Source: Rhodamnia argentea
Taxonomy: Eukaryota > Streptophyta > Magnoliopsida > Myrtales > Myrtaceae
Direction of reading: 5' to 3'
Assembly (NCBI RefSeq): GCF_020921035.1
Contig: NC_063156.1
Coordinates: forward strand, 2,914,001 to 2,978,000
Length of the DNA: 64,000 nucleotides
The notes beneath the pieces were generated by a model. That model searched no databases. It saw only the letters and a program-made list of their open reading frames with translations, and was not told where the DNA came from. Both the position numbers and the translations under genes were made by a program. Shown here in pieces: positions 51,295 to 61,678 of the stretch. Positions within the stretch are counted from its first letter, which is position 1; every line of letters begins with the position of its first letter.

Positions 51295-53013
51295 GGGCTT
51301 TTTATCAAAATAGGATTAAAAAAATAAATTTATTAAAATAGGTTTTAATTTTTTTTTTACCACTTTGAGTGTGGCTCAACGCCTAAGCCTTTGTTTTGTT
51401 TTTTTTTGTATTTTGTATTTTTTTACGTTTTTATAACATTCATTTTATTTATAATTTTTTTTCTTTTGAAGCTTATTTTTATAACATAATTATCAATAAT
51501 TAATTAAGATATATAATTAATAAATAATTTTATATTTATATAATTAATTAAAAATATTCATAAAATAAAAGTGGTAAGATATATAAAAAAATATGAGATT
51601 GTCATAATAGATAACAATCGTTTACCTCAAACTACCGAGGGAGAGCACGTACTAAATGAGGAGTTCAAACTGTCGAGAGAAAGCACCGAATAAGGAGGCC
51701 GACTTTGCTTTTATCTCAAATTCTACAATATAAAAAATTCAGAAATTAATTTAAACATTACGAAAATATTAACAATAAAATAAAAACATAGTACTAACAA
51801 CCTACAATAGCATCAATTTACATAAAAATGTAATACTTAATTGAAAAATTATTTATTACCCATAAAGGCGCCCGAGGTGAGGGGGATCTCCTTTAATGAG
51901 CAATTGAGGCTGATGAAAAAAAAGTATCGAGTTGGAAAAATGAATGACAGCAACGAAAGGGCTCTACTTTTAAGGCGAAGGAAAGTGCGAGGGAGAGTGC
52001 ATGGCGAGGAAGAGGGTTTTTGAGTGAGGCGAGGGAGAGCCTTTGGGGAGGAGCTTCTGAGGCAAGGGAGAGTGCGAGGCGAGGGAGAGAGTTTCTGCCG
52101 AAAAGCTTCTGAGGCGAAGAGTGTGGGAGACAGAGCTGAAGAGCTTCTTAGGGGTGAGCATGGGCCGGGTCCAAATCTAGACCCCGAAACGGACCTCGTT
52201 ATAATCGGTTCCCAGTTTTTAGAACCGACCATGTTTGTCTTAGAACTTGTTTTAGAACCGATCCTATTTTTCGGTCCAAGTCCAGGTCTATCCGAAAACT
52301 TGTTTTTATTTTTTTTAATCAAAATAATATGAGTATCGATGAAATAAACAATAAAAATTACAATTCACCAAAAGCAACAGTCCAAAATATAATAGATAAT
52401 ACGACAAGATGGGAAGAAACAGAGGATCGAGAGGAGGTGAGGGACGTGAGGCAACCAAAGGACAAACGATGATGGACTAGACACTAAGGTTTTTTTTAAA
52501 AAAAAAAAAACTAAAAACCAGTTCTAAAATCGGTCCAAGTGGGTCTTCACCTAGAACAGGAAATCGCACCAATTTCAACCGGTTCTCAAAAATTAGAACC
52601 GATTCCCGGACCGGTTTAAGCAGGAACCGATTCCCGGACCGGTTTAAGCGAGAACCGATTCCCGTTCCAGTTTTTCGGGTGGGCCGATCCGGGTTTCGGG
52701 TAAACCCGGTCTAGTTGCACACCCCTAGAGCTTCTGACTGGGGTAAAAATGAGGGAAGCAGAGCCTTATGCTCTGTAGCGCCTGTGAAGGCACTGCAGCA
52801 CCTTTAATCGGGTGTTGTAGCACCTTTGCAGCGCCTTTAATTGGGCGCTGTAGCGCCCGTGGGCGAGCGAGGGGACCCCCTCGCTCGGCAGGTTTACTGC
52901 CGAGTTGGCCCCGCTCAACACTCTAACTACCGAGCCACACCCAAAGTAATAAATTTTTTTTAACCTATTTTGGTAAGTTTATTTTTTTTTTGTCCTATTT
53001 TGGAAAAAAGCCC
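51295..53013. mobile_element. MULE-like element in ankyrin exon
   Basis: 1719 bp. The ends are inverted copies: the left GGGCTTTTTATCAAAATAGG matches the complement of the right end CCTATTTTGGAAAAAAGCCC with few changes, and the inner ATTAAAATAGGTT pairs with AACCTATTTTGGT. Flanking 9-bp duplications are TCTGATCAC (51286-51294) and TCCGATCAC (53014-53022), 8 of 9 identical, which fits Mutator-type insertion. No transposase frame is seen. It contains a nested hAT-like element at 52149-52727 and a GAGGCGAGGGAGAG-type repetitive stretch at 52020-52140. The host reading frame resumes after it with LINARDVEGSTPL. Confidence 0.88.
52149..52727. mobile_element. hAT-like MITE nested in the MULE
   Basis: 579 bp. 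The ends TAGGGGTGAGCA and TGCACACCCCTA are inverted with one mismatch. It is flanked by a perfect 8-bp target duplication GAGCTTCT (52141-52148 and 52728-52735). The inside has repeated GGACCGGTTTAAGC and GAACCGATTCCCG units. It shares terminal sequence type with the element at 50581 but is clearly diverged inside. Confidence 0.92.
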
Positions 53014-53992
53014 TCCGATCACCTTATAAATGCAAGAGATGTAGAAGGGAGTACGCCTCTGCACTTGGCCGCGTTGCGTTGCCAACCTACCGTCGTGGAT
53101 CTTGCAAGAGACGGAAGAGTTGATCTTGGGCTGCTTGATGATGATAACATGACGGCTCTCGACCTGGTAGAGCTGGACATGAAAAATTGAAAACATTTGA
53201 TAATTTACTCTGCAAGGTACAGCCTTTTACACTTTTCTCACTGGTGATCATGCATCGCAAATTGTTATACCAATCAGAGACGGAAATAGATTATATAATT
53301 AGTGGCCAAAATCATAATGTTTTGATTTCTTCTTCTATTATTTGACTCATTGCTGGCAGGAGTTAATGTGGTTGATTTTGTTTTATGTTGGAACACCGAG
53401 AAGTAGAGAATTAGCTATCTGTGAGTCAACCGGTCGGAGCTCACGGAAACGATTGGAACCACCGAAACTGGACGTGTTCAAGGACCATGTGAGTACTCTC
53501 CCGGTCGTGGCAGCGCTCATTGCTTCCGTCACTTTTGCTGCGGGAGGATATAATGGTTCTGGCCCAGATGCCAGAAGCTCCATATTGCTCCACAAAGCCA
53601 TGTGCACCGTCTTTGTGATTGGCAACTCCATAGCTACGTATAGCTCGATCACGGCGATCGCGATGCTCTTCTGGACACTATATAATGACCCTCACGTGAC
53701 GGTGTTTGCCATTTACGGAGCAACGATCCTATCGTGGGTAGCTCTTGTCGCAATGCCTTTCGTATTCATGGCAGGCGTCTCCATGACCGTAACCAAATTC
53801 AGATGGCTTTCGAGTTTTGTCCTGGTCTCTGGATCCTTCGTCCTCTGCATTTCCCTGAGTCTCGTCGTGGTGTCTTCTTTCCGGGCTGCGCGGGGACTTC
53901 CTCCCTTTAATTTGTACCGGGTAGCAATTGCTCCTGGGCCTTCAGGGATAGCGAGGAGGCGGAGGGCAAGGATTGGGACTGTGGGACGTTAA

Positions 53993-54476
53993 GCTACCTC
54001 CCTCCGGGGCACTCGTGACGATAAACCTCCGCCCCCCTCTTGAATAGATCATTTAGCGTACAGCTTCCGGAAAGATGGCGTCTGATCCGTCCTCGAATCT
54101 ATTATCTTCTCATTAATTATGTACGGATGTGTGTACTTTTAGTACCTTTTTCTATTTGTTTCGTGGAAAAGGAATGCTGTGAAAGTTATTTTTCTAAAAA
54201 TGATTACTTGTATCAATTAAAATAATTAGCCAATGTGAAATATTGTCATTATCAAAATTAATTTATATTTAGATGTGCATGGATGATGAAAATTTTATTC
54301 ATTTATTCATTTTCAAGCGATGTAGGCGATTGTTTTTAAGAGAATATTTTTCAAGTCTTTCATATTTTGCCGGACAAATGCACTCGGTTATATTAGTTGC
54401 TGCTGTTTCGATTTGGCTAGGCTACATGTTTGAGGTCAGAATTAGTGGTCTGCAATTTAGTGATCCAAAACCCTTT
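53993..54476. other. 3' flank of the broken ankyrin gene
   Basis: AT-rich downstream sequence with no gene recognised. It ends at the MITE that starts at 54477. Confidence 0.5.
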
Positions 54477-55025
54477 GGCTGCGTTTGGTTGTCCGTATAA
54501 AACTCGGGATATGATATGTTTTATCCTATCCCATGTTTGGTAGGTGTCCCGGATAGTATAATGTTGGATATAGAGGGGATATAACCCGGATAAAAAAATT
54601 CGAGGGGAGGGGGTAGGATAAGGTCGGATTGGATTTCTCTTATCCGTCATATAAAAGTTAACTTTTAAAATGATGACAACTTTCTTGTCTCATTTGTTTC
54701 TATTTTCATTTTATTATTTTTTTTTTGCAAAGAGGTTTGAAAATCTAATAAAATGTATATATTTTCAAGTTTTTTTTGTGTATGAGAACGTTATTTTTAT
54801 AGTAATAAGATCGGAATATTTCATGAGCATCACGTAGGGGCATATATGTCATTTACATTGATATACGGTTTCTACCAAATGTAGGATATGATAGGATATG
54901 AAAATATCCGACTTTAAATCCGCAGTTTACCAAACAATGGATAGGATATGGCCAAATCCCTAGATTTCTTATCTCATCCTATCCAATCTTATCTTAACCA
55001 GAAATCCCGACGACCAAACGCAGCC
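54477..55025. mobile_element. MITE with 17-bp TIRs, PIF/Harbinger-like
   Basis: 549 bp. The ends GGCTGCGTTTGGTTGTC and GACGACCAAACGCAGCC match as inverted repeats except at one position. The apparent target duplication is TTT (54474-54476 and 55026-55028). Three-base duplications suggest PIF/Harbinger, but TTT is weak evidence. Subterminal sequences (GGATATGATATGTTTTATCC and its relatives near 54900-54990) are also inverted. No coding capacity. Confidence 0.82.
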
Positions 55026-55028
55026 TTT

Positions 55029-57620
55029 GTGATTAGCTACCGCAATGATATCTATAGATAATAGCAAAGGTTGGCAGAGTGGAGTTTTGAAATTGAGTCA
55101 CACCATCAAAAAGTTGCATTCCCTTTCACTTTCCTTAACATTAGTTAGACACATAAGCTTAAATCAATTAGAAAAGAAAATGATTCATCTCATCCAATCT
55201 AATATAATGTGTCTAGGAGAATATATCGGTATCAATTTGCCTTACATATTAATTTGGATGTTATATGATATTCGTCAATAAATCTACACTCACCAATTAA
55301 AATTTTTATTTGTTTCTCTTTTACATTATTGACTTATAATGTTTCTAGTTATAATAAAATAAGGATTGTGTAGGGTAACATCTACTTATTTGTCAGATTA
55401 TCAACTTACCTATTTTGGCGACCCTCTCGAGGGAGGACCCTTGAGGGTTCATCTCGTTAAGGTATTTTCCCATGAGTGTGAACATTAGCCAAATCAAGAA
55501 AACAACCTTAAAGATTGTTAAGAGGATTTGAAGGGCTCGACTCCTCAAGAGCAATGGCTCTCCCAAAGCCCCATACCTTATGGCAATGGTCAGGGATATT
55601 TCGTTTTCAAAATTTTATATTTTCATTAGTTTGGAATCGTCGCTAATCTTTTTTGGGAGTTGGTTAGAAACCCGATTAAGATGAGGAGCAATCAAAGTTC
55701 CAAGTATAGGGACTTGAATTGGTTGTTTTTTTCCTACAAGTGTTCCCACATTTTTTTTGTTTTGGGTCGAGTGTTCACACATGTTTGGTTAGTTGGTTTT
55801 TATCCTAAAGTTCGGTGGAGCCATCTCTAAGTGGTCATACATTTCTTTTTGTAATCCATTTTCATGCAATTCTACAGTGAACCCTTTTTTATCTAGAAAA
55901 AGAAATTAACAAACAATCACGTTAAAATCACAATGCGATAAGTAAAACATGCAAAGCAGTGAAAGCACGAATTATTCTAAGTGCAATGAGAGAACCCGCA
56001 GCTCTATCAGGTATGATGGAAAGGAAAAACCCGATACAAGGTCGGGCAAAAAAAAAAAAGTACTACATGGCCTTGTTGACGAGTCTCGAGACATGAGCCC
56101 ACGGTAGCTTATCACTAGAGACTTGCAATCTTAGGCAAGGAAAGGGAACCCGCTATTCAAGGCTACAAGAAATCCTAAGTTTTCAATTATCCAAAATCGG
56201 GCGTCATCACATCCAATTAGTGGATAAAGTGCGTCATTAATCCTTTTCAAGTAGTCTCAAGGTCACTCATGGTTCAAATTCCCTTATTCATTTAAGGTTG
56301 TGAAACTTGAACTAAGCTAACGACTACGTTGATTTTATTTGGTTTTGTGTGGTATTTCTAACTAGAAATGTTTTTTAGTTAAGGCTATTTAGAAAATATC
56401 CTTATGAATATTTTGATTCTAACAAAATTGTATCATATTTTATAGAATCTGGTAAGTACTCTAAGTGTTTTATCATATTGGCCAATAAATCTAAACTCAC
56501 CACTTAATGATTTCCCCATGAACTGTAAGGGCGTATGAAAATGACGTTGACCCTTGATGTCTCGTATAGCTTTATAGTTCGGATGTAAGCACAGTAAAAA
56601 AAAAACATCTCAAGGACACCAGCATTATAACATGCCACAATCTCGAGATGCATTGAATCATTGTAAATGTACTAAATGAGAATATTCGCATAAAGCAAAT
56701 CCGATCTGACTATCATCAGCTCATATCTGATTGTGAATGACTTGACTCATGAGAATACCCCAAAAATGTCCCACAGAGTAGACTCAAGTCAAGACCGGTG
56801 CATACTGCCTGCAAAGCACATCACCAGTACCAACAATCCTTTTGTATCCACGTTCGAACAACACTCTTTCGAGTTCACTCGTGTAGCAAATGCTTTATGT
56901 TCCACACTGCATCTTGAACCTCAGTGGAATCTGGCTGTGGGATCCGCTGCTTTCAGCAATGGCAATTTTATCCACGGACAAGATGAGGCAAGGCATTTAT
57001 TTCATGTCAGTATTAGCCATAAAGTTCACCTGGGGTGCCTGATGTACGGTATGTGAACTTATGCGAGAAGAGGTCTGAGGGGGCTTGGGAAAGAAAAGGA
57101 CAGTTATGATCATTAAGCTCAACATCGAAAAGGGTTTATCACTTGCCCTCCTTCAAATTAAACCTGCAAAGATACTAACGTCAAGATCGAATTAGACACA
57201 GAGCCTAGAAGATATAGTCAAATCAACAGGCAAATGATGCACAGAAAACTCTGAATAATTTATGAGATAATACATTACCCATACGGATACATTGCCCTTG
57301 GATCAGCAGATTGTGTAAGAAGTGGGAAAATCAAATTGAACTGCTTTTCAAAGCTCAGTCACCATAGTTTAATTTTGGAATGTCAAAAGCTCGTGCTGTC
57401 CAGCAAAAATTCATCACATTCATAGATACTCCAAAGAAACAAGGACAGAATTCTTGCCAACAATCCAATAGATACACCAATTAAAGATTCAGCTCAGGGG
57501 CTTAAATTACATGCTACTGCATTGACACTTAAATGATCGTAGAAAAGGAGAAAAACAAAAACAAAAATGGCACGAGATCATACCAGTCAAAGGTATGTAT
57601 AGTGTACAGATGCAGCGCTC
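55029..57620. other. intergenic with LTR-like fragment
   Basis: No gene is recognised. Around 55610-55720 the sequence TTGGAATCGTCGCTAATCTT with GGTTAGAAACCCGATTAAG resembles the conserved early block of the solo LTR at 9.3 kb (GGAGTTGCCACTAATCG...), so 55590-56230 is probably a fragment of a related long-LTR retroelement without clear ends. A short palindromic stretch, CCCTCTCGAGGGAGGACCC, lies near 55421. The right part is the 3' flank of POP5. The frame at 56733-57056 has no recognised domain. Confidence 0.45.
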
Positions 57621-58659
57621 CTAGTGCTCCAAAATTTTAATCTTTTCTTGGCAGTTGTGCATCTGCTGAATCACCTCAGGTGAGAGACGAGAACCAGAGA
57701 CAAGCTTGTACTGCTCAAATTTCAACTCATCACACTTCAAGGCAGCTTTTTTACAGGCCTTGATACTTCCTGGCACCAATAGAGATCGCACTCAATTAGC
57801 TTCAAGGAAAAGATCCTGCTCTTTCCAGCGAATTATGCATGCCATGATCAGAAGAAAAGAAACGCCAGCTAATAACCTCACATGAAATTTCCCAATCTGC
57901 AAGCAAATCATGCTGGTATCACAATAACAGCACTGGAAATTCAGGGCCATCGTGCTTTCAAAGTTTAAGCTTCTGTTAATGCAACTCGTGTAAAAAAACA
58001 CAGTTTACTAATCCAGGTACTCTACAAAGATAATAGTGAGAAAATTTTGCGCCTCCTATATTTGTCTAAGCTCAACCACAACAAAAGTTGATCCCGCTAA
58101 CCTTACCTATTTACAATCACTAGTAGCAGAATGCAGCAAAAATTTCGTGATTCGATTCGACAAGTAAAGGACGAATTTTGTGCTATGCAAGATCCTGCTT
58201 GACCCACTTGTTTGACTCACCGCTCAAGTCAAGTAAATTAAACAGCACCGGGCAATTTCCCACGGTTGTGACCAAGGTGATTGCAGCCCAAACTTTCTGG
58301 TGCTCCTCCCTAGAAGCTCTGATAATGCAAAGCTTCGTGATGGGATTCACATACTTGACTGCGCGAAGATCACATGGTCGACAATGAATGAGTCACAGTG
58401 CTTCGTGGCAAATAACAGAGAATTAACCTCCAAACACCCAATAATTCAGGATCGGACGGATCCATTGGAAACGATGAGTACCTTGAAAGGATCCAAGAGA
58501 CGAAGCGAGACCGCACTCCCCGAAGTTCACGAGAATGCTGTCTCTTATCGCTTTGGATACATTAAATTGAGTCAGTATGATGGGGTCATCAACCCCAAGC
58601 TCTCGATTCGGATCCAAGAAAACCTCCATTACCATGTACCGGTTTTTGAATCCCACCAT
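57621..58659 (-). CDS. POP5: RNase P / RNase MRP subunit POP5
   Basis: Protein subunit of nuclear RNase P and RNase MRP, which process tRNA 5' ends and pre-rRNA. Three exons on the minus strand, 58659-58482, 58358-58221 and 57769-57621, with GT-AG introns of 123 and 451 bp, give 154 residues, the normal plant length. Exon 1 reads MVGFKNRYMVMEVFLDPNRE, then PIILTQFNVSKAIRDSILVN and FGECGLASSLGSF. Exon 2 continues VKYVNPITKLCIIRASREEH, then LVTTVGNCPVLFNLLDLS. Exon 3 is GSIKACKKAALKCDELKFEQ ending KIKILEH. These are the conserved Rpp14/Pop5 family blocks, with a plant-type C-terminal extension. The start codon is the first in-frame ATG and matches the family start. A likely 5' UTR intron lies upstream. 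Confidence 0.95.
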
Positions 58660-59350
58660 GATCTGCGGTCCACTACGACGATGGCCTGCGCTGTTTCAGA
58701 ACCAACACAGAAGAGATGACCTAGATAAAGGTAGGAAATCACTTGGGAAGATCAAGGCGAAAACGTCGGAGAAGAAGGAGGGGTTTTAGGCTTTTAGCTG
58801 CCGGCGCTCCACGGTTCCTTCCATACAAACAGGGTGACCGGTTCCTGGGAGGGCCGGTTCTCAACTTAGAACCGGAAATCGGACCGGACTGGGCCCGTTT
58901 CCGGCTGGTGGAACAGGTACCCACTCCAACCCGGGACCGGTTCCCATATTGGACCGGGACCGGCAGCCCTAATTTCCAGAGTAGAGTTGCAAAATGCACA
59001 GATCACAGCATGAAAAGTGCACTTTCCCTCTTTTTGCCTGCTATCAACCAGCAAAACCTCAAAGTTCAGACTTATCCAGATCCGGAACACCACAATCGGC
59101 CTCACGTCTCACCAAAACATAAGGGAAAAATGAACAAAATAAAAATCAAGAAATTTACCTCGTTTTTGTGTGCAAAGAGCAGGGGCTTCCTTGCGTGACG
59201 ACGGCAACCAGCGAGGGAGACGATTGCCGGGACCGAGCGTCGACCGCGAGAGAGGGAGGTGAGACTGAGCGGCGAGCGAGCGCGAGAGGGAAGACTGAGC
59301 GTGCGGCCAGCGGCGATAGCGAGAGAGAGCGTAGCGAGTCGAGCACTTGC
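58660..59350 (-). promoter_or_regulatory. probable POP5 5' UTR with intron
   Basis: Read on the minus strand, a CT-rich, GC-rich stretch (59350-59159) ends at a good donor (AACGAG then GTAAATTT). An acceptor (TTTATCTAG then GTCATC) occurs at 58721, 61 bases before the POP5 start codon. The predicted leader intron is 59158-58721. The hAT-like fragment at 58830-58971 would lie inside it. This is inferred from splice signals alone. Confidence 0.45.
58830..58971. mobile_element. hAT-like MITE fragment, GGAACCGG-rich
   Basis: A short element-like stretch with ends CAGGGTGACCGGT and the inverse of ACCGGCAGCCCTA (imperfect TIRs). It has repeated CCGGTTC and GGACCGG motifs, like the interiors of the hAT-like elements at 50.6 and 52.1 kb. 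A similar motif-rich block recurs at 59426-59530 without clear ends. No 8-bp duplication is visible. Confidence 0.5.
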
Positions 59351-60202
59351 TGAGCTGAGATTGATGAAGACGATGAGGGAAATCAGAAGGGAAATATCAG
59401 CCTAGAAGAGAGAGACATCGCCACCGGTTCTCCTGGTCCGGTTCCGCTCATGAAATCGGAACCGGATTGGTCTCGGCAGAAATCGGCTGGAACCGGGCGA
59501 CCGGTTCGATTGAGACCCGTCCGATTTTTGGGTTGGATGGGGATGCATAGGGCGATTGGGCCTGTACAAAAAAATGCCCAATTAGGTCAACCTATTTGGG
59601 CCTGATGGGCCTGACTTTCCCGAGCGGCTCTCGAAGGCCCACCGATCATCTGGGTGCCATTCAATAGGCCCAGTTGACCGAGCGCACTTTTTTCTCCGTC
59701 CATGACGCGGAAGGAGACACGTGGAGAGCGAGGATAGGCCGAGATCCTTCAAAAGTCTACCCCACCTCCCTTCATTTTCTCCCAATCAGGAAGCAAAACA
59801 AAAAGAAAGAAAAAAAAAACAAACACGTTTGAATAAAGATGAGAGAGAGAGAGAGAGAGAGAGAAAGACGTTAGACACGTGACAGTGAACGCTGGTTGAT
59901 ATCTCCGCTTTATAATATTATCCACTTTTTTTTTTCCTTACTTCTTTTTATTTTTGTTTTATTCGGAAATTAAATTAGCCCCCTCGAAAGGTATTCGATC
60001 TGACAAATTTACCCTTCATTTCGCACGAATTTCACCCGCATTTCATTTCTATCTACTTCTCTCCTACTCATTTGTTGCATATTATTATCTCTCTTTCCCA
60101 CTTCCTCGTCAACGTCACGAGAAGAAAGAGAGGGACAAGCCCCGTGCGCACCACCCCACCCCCCTTCTCCTCTCCCCGCGTCTCTCTCCCCTCCCCATTC
60201 TC
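59351..60202. other. intergenic between divergent POP5 and Cys-rich genes
   Basis: It contains the GGAACCGG-rich block at 59426-59530, a GA run at 59840-59862, A/T homopolymers and a CT-rich promoter zone. No gene. Confidence 0.5.
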
Positions 60203-60338
60203 TATAAATGCTACGCTCACTCCCCCTCCCTCGTGGCTTTGCTTTCAGGATAGAGAGAGAAAGAGGTTAGAGAGAGAGAGTGAGTGTGGAGAGACGGGGA
60301 GAGGAAGGGCCGGAGGCGTTCCGTGGCTCGACGAGCTG
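60203..60338 (+). promoter_or_regulatory. TATA box and first leader exon of the Cys-rich gene
   Basis: TATAAA at 60203-60208 within a CT-rich promoter. It is followed by a GA-rich probable leader and a strong donor (GAGCTG then GTGAGTGG) at 60339. The leader exon would run from about 60235 to 60338. Inferred from signals; no transcript evidence. Confidence 0.5.
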
Positions 60339-60780
60339 GTGAGTGGCTTTGTTCTGGGTTCGATCAGCTTTTTTCATGTGATTTATGGGCTTTTTGCTGG
60401 TCATGGTGATGTCGTTCGGCTGTAGAATTTGTTGGTTCTTCTTCTTGCCTTGTTGGTCTGAAGAGGGTCTTCATTTTTGTCGTGTATGTTGTCCGTGCGA
60501 TGCCTTTTGGGCATCGTTTGCCGGGGAATGATTCTGATCTGCCAGTTGCATGCTCGCGTGGTGTAGATCTGGTGGAGAAATAGCTAGTGTTCCTAATTCT
60601 GGGTTGGTGATAGAGGAGGATTATATGCTTTATGAGACCGGGTCTGCGAGAATTAACCATTGAATTGGAGCTGCGATTGTGGTTTGAGGACGACTGACCC
60701 ATCTTCTTTTTACCCTCTCTGAGTCTCTCTCCATGGAGAAATTAAGATTTTGACCGAATGTCAGTGTGGTCAGCTTACAG

Positions 60781-60783
<3 letters not shown>

Positions 60784-60814
<31 letters not shown>
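60784..60814. repeat. CT microsatellite in leader intron
   Basis: (CT)n run of about 31 bases, about 60 bases upstream of the segment that is homologous to the 45-49 kb array. Confidence 0.9.
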
Positions 60815-60817
<3 letters not shown>

Positions 60818-60875
60818 ATCAATGGTCTCCAGTATGAACATACAGAGCAGCTGGGACCTGTATTTGACTTTTTTG

Positions 60876-61085
60876 GCCTTTGAATAATTCTGTTTTTCTC
60901 CGGCTATTGCTCATAATCTGCGATCCTTTGAGCTTGCCCTGCTTATTCTCCCACCCTCTCTGTCTCTTTTCCGTTACCTCCTTTATTGCCCATATTATAT
61001 TTTGATAGATGAACAAAGCACTGAGATGCCTTGAGGTTGTGGAAGGCGATGATGATGCAAGTGGTGAAAGATAAAACGATAATAC
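60876..61085 (+). repeat. single copy of the array unit's 210-bp part, inside the gene
   Basis: Closely similar, in the same order and orientation, to part one of every unit of the 45.25-49.3 kb array. Shared blocks are GGCCTTTGAATAATTCTG, TGCGATCCTTTGAGCTTGCC, CTCTGTCTCTTTTCC, GATAGATGAACAAA, TGAGATGCCTTG and GGCGATGATGATGCAAGTGG. It looks like the 3' end of an intron plus an exon start (TTTTGATAG then ATGAACAAAGC). A small frame, 61009-61074 (21 codons before the stop, containing VVEGDDDASGE), begins exactly at this putative acceptor and may be an upstream ORF. The 45-bp subrepeats of the array are absent here. Confidence 0.8.
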
Positions 61086-61240
61086 CTGAAGAATTTGACA
61101 GCTTTCTACACCATTTACCCTTTTGTAGAAAGTTTGATCATTTTTTCGTGATTTGTTGGGCTCTGCAGAACATTCCTGGGGAAGGTGGTAGCGTTTGGAA
61201 TATAGTCTTGGAGTTGAGAAGTTACTAGTCGAAGGAAGCA

Positions 61241-61678
61241 ATGGAGGTATGTGGCAAATCCGTCGTAGCAGGGGCTGGAAATATTATTTATCTGTCAACT
61301 ATTTTAGGCCGAGATGGGCCTATTCCAGTCCACAAATGCGATCGGAAATGCCAAAACGAACATGTGTGTGGAAACATGTACCTTTGTAAACTGACAGGAC
61401 TGACCCACATCTGTGACAAGAATTGTAACCAGAGGATTTTGTATGATAACCATAGTTCACTTTGCCTAGCAAGCGGCAAGATTTTCCCTCTTACACCAAC
61501 TGAGGAACAGGCTGTGAGAGGCGTCCGTAGGAAGCTCGATGCTGAAAGTTCTTCCTCTGAAAGCTGTGCTTTTAAGCGCAGGCGTGATGCACAGTTTCAT
61601 CCTTCTCCATTTGAGAGATCCTTCTCTGCTGTCAGTCCTATCTGCAGCCAAGTCGGAGAGGGGATGGACATGAGCTAG
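61241..61678 (+). CDS. uncharacterised Cys-rich plant protein
   Basis: 145 residues from MEVCGKSVVAGAG; the function is not recognised. The central part looks like a metal-binding module. Residues 30-74 carry regularly spaced His and Cys: VHKCDRKCQNEHVCGNMYLC, then LTGLTHICDKNCNQR and NHSSLC. After it come TPTEEQAVRGVRRKL and a basic stretch KRRRD that could act in nuclear targeting, then a Ser/Pro-rich tail. The codon pattern and intact frame with a typical spliced leader upstream support a real gene. An acceptor (CTCTGCAG then AACATTCC) at about 61169 would begin the last exon. Upstream exons could extend the protein, since a small frame begins at 61009, so the true start is uncertain. The 3' end is the TAG at 61676. 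Confidence 0.65.
   Translation: MEVCGKSVVAGAGNIIYLSTILGRDGPIPVHKCDRKCQNEHVCGNMYLCKLTGLTHICDKNCNQRILYDNHSSLCLASGKIFPLTPTEEQAVRGVRRKLDAESSSSESCAFKRRRDAQFHPSPFERSFSAVSPICSQVGEGMDMS

Larger units (their letters stand above)
49448..53992 (+). pseudogene. ankyrin-repeat / PGG-domain membrane protein gene, broken by nested transposons
   Basis: Family of ACD6/ITN1-like plant membrane proteins with N-terminal ankyrin repeats and a C-terminal PGG domain. Exon 1 is 49448 to about 49738. Exon 2 is about 49812-50213 (ankyrin, NSRGETPLHIAVRAGKTGAV, SGNSPLHDAVRNRRYDVIHQ). Exon 3 starts at 50309 (GGGTPLHYAAFTNY, DGYLPIHVACMMNR) and is cut by elements at 50581-51208 and 51295-53013. Its remaining pieces are 51217-51294 and 53023-53216 (GSTPLHLAALRC, DDDNMTALDLVEL). 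Exon 4 is 53360-53992, with PGG-like FKDHVSTLPVVAALIASVTF followed by AAGGYNGSGP and about four membrane segments. Besides the insertions, exon 3 ends out of frame: a stop follows LDMKN while the next frame reads EKLKTFDNLLCK. The exon 2 donor (phase 0) also does not match the exon 3 acceptor phase. Function is therefore probably lost. Confidence 0.8.

Noticed and set aside
51295-53013. Large intron of the ankyrin gene
   Set aside because: The ends are GGGCTT...AAGCCC inverted repeats with a 9-bp duplication, and a second transposon is nested inside.
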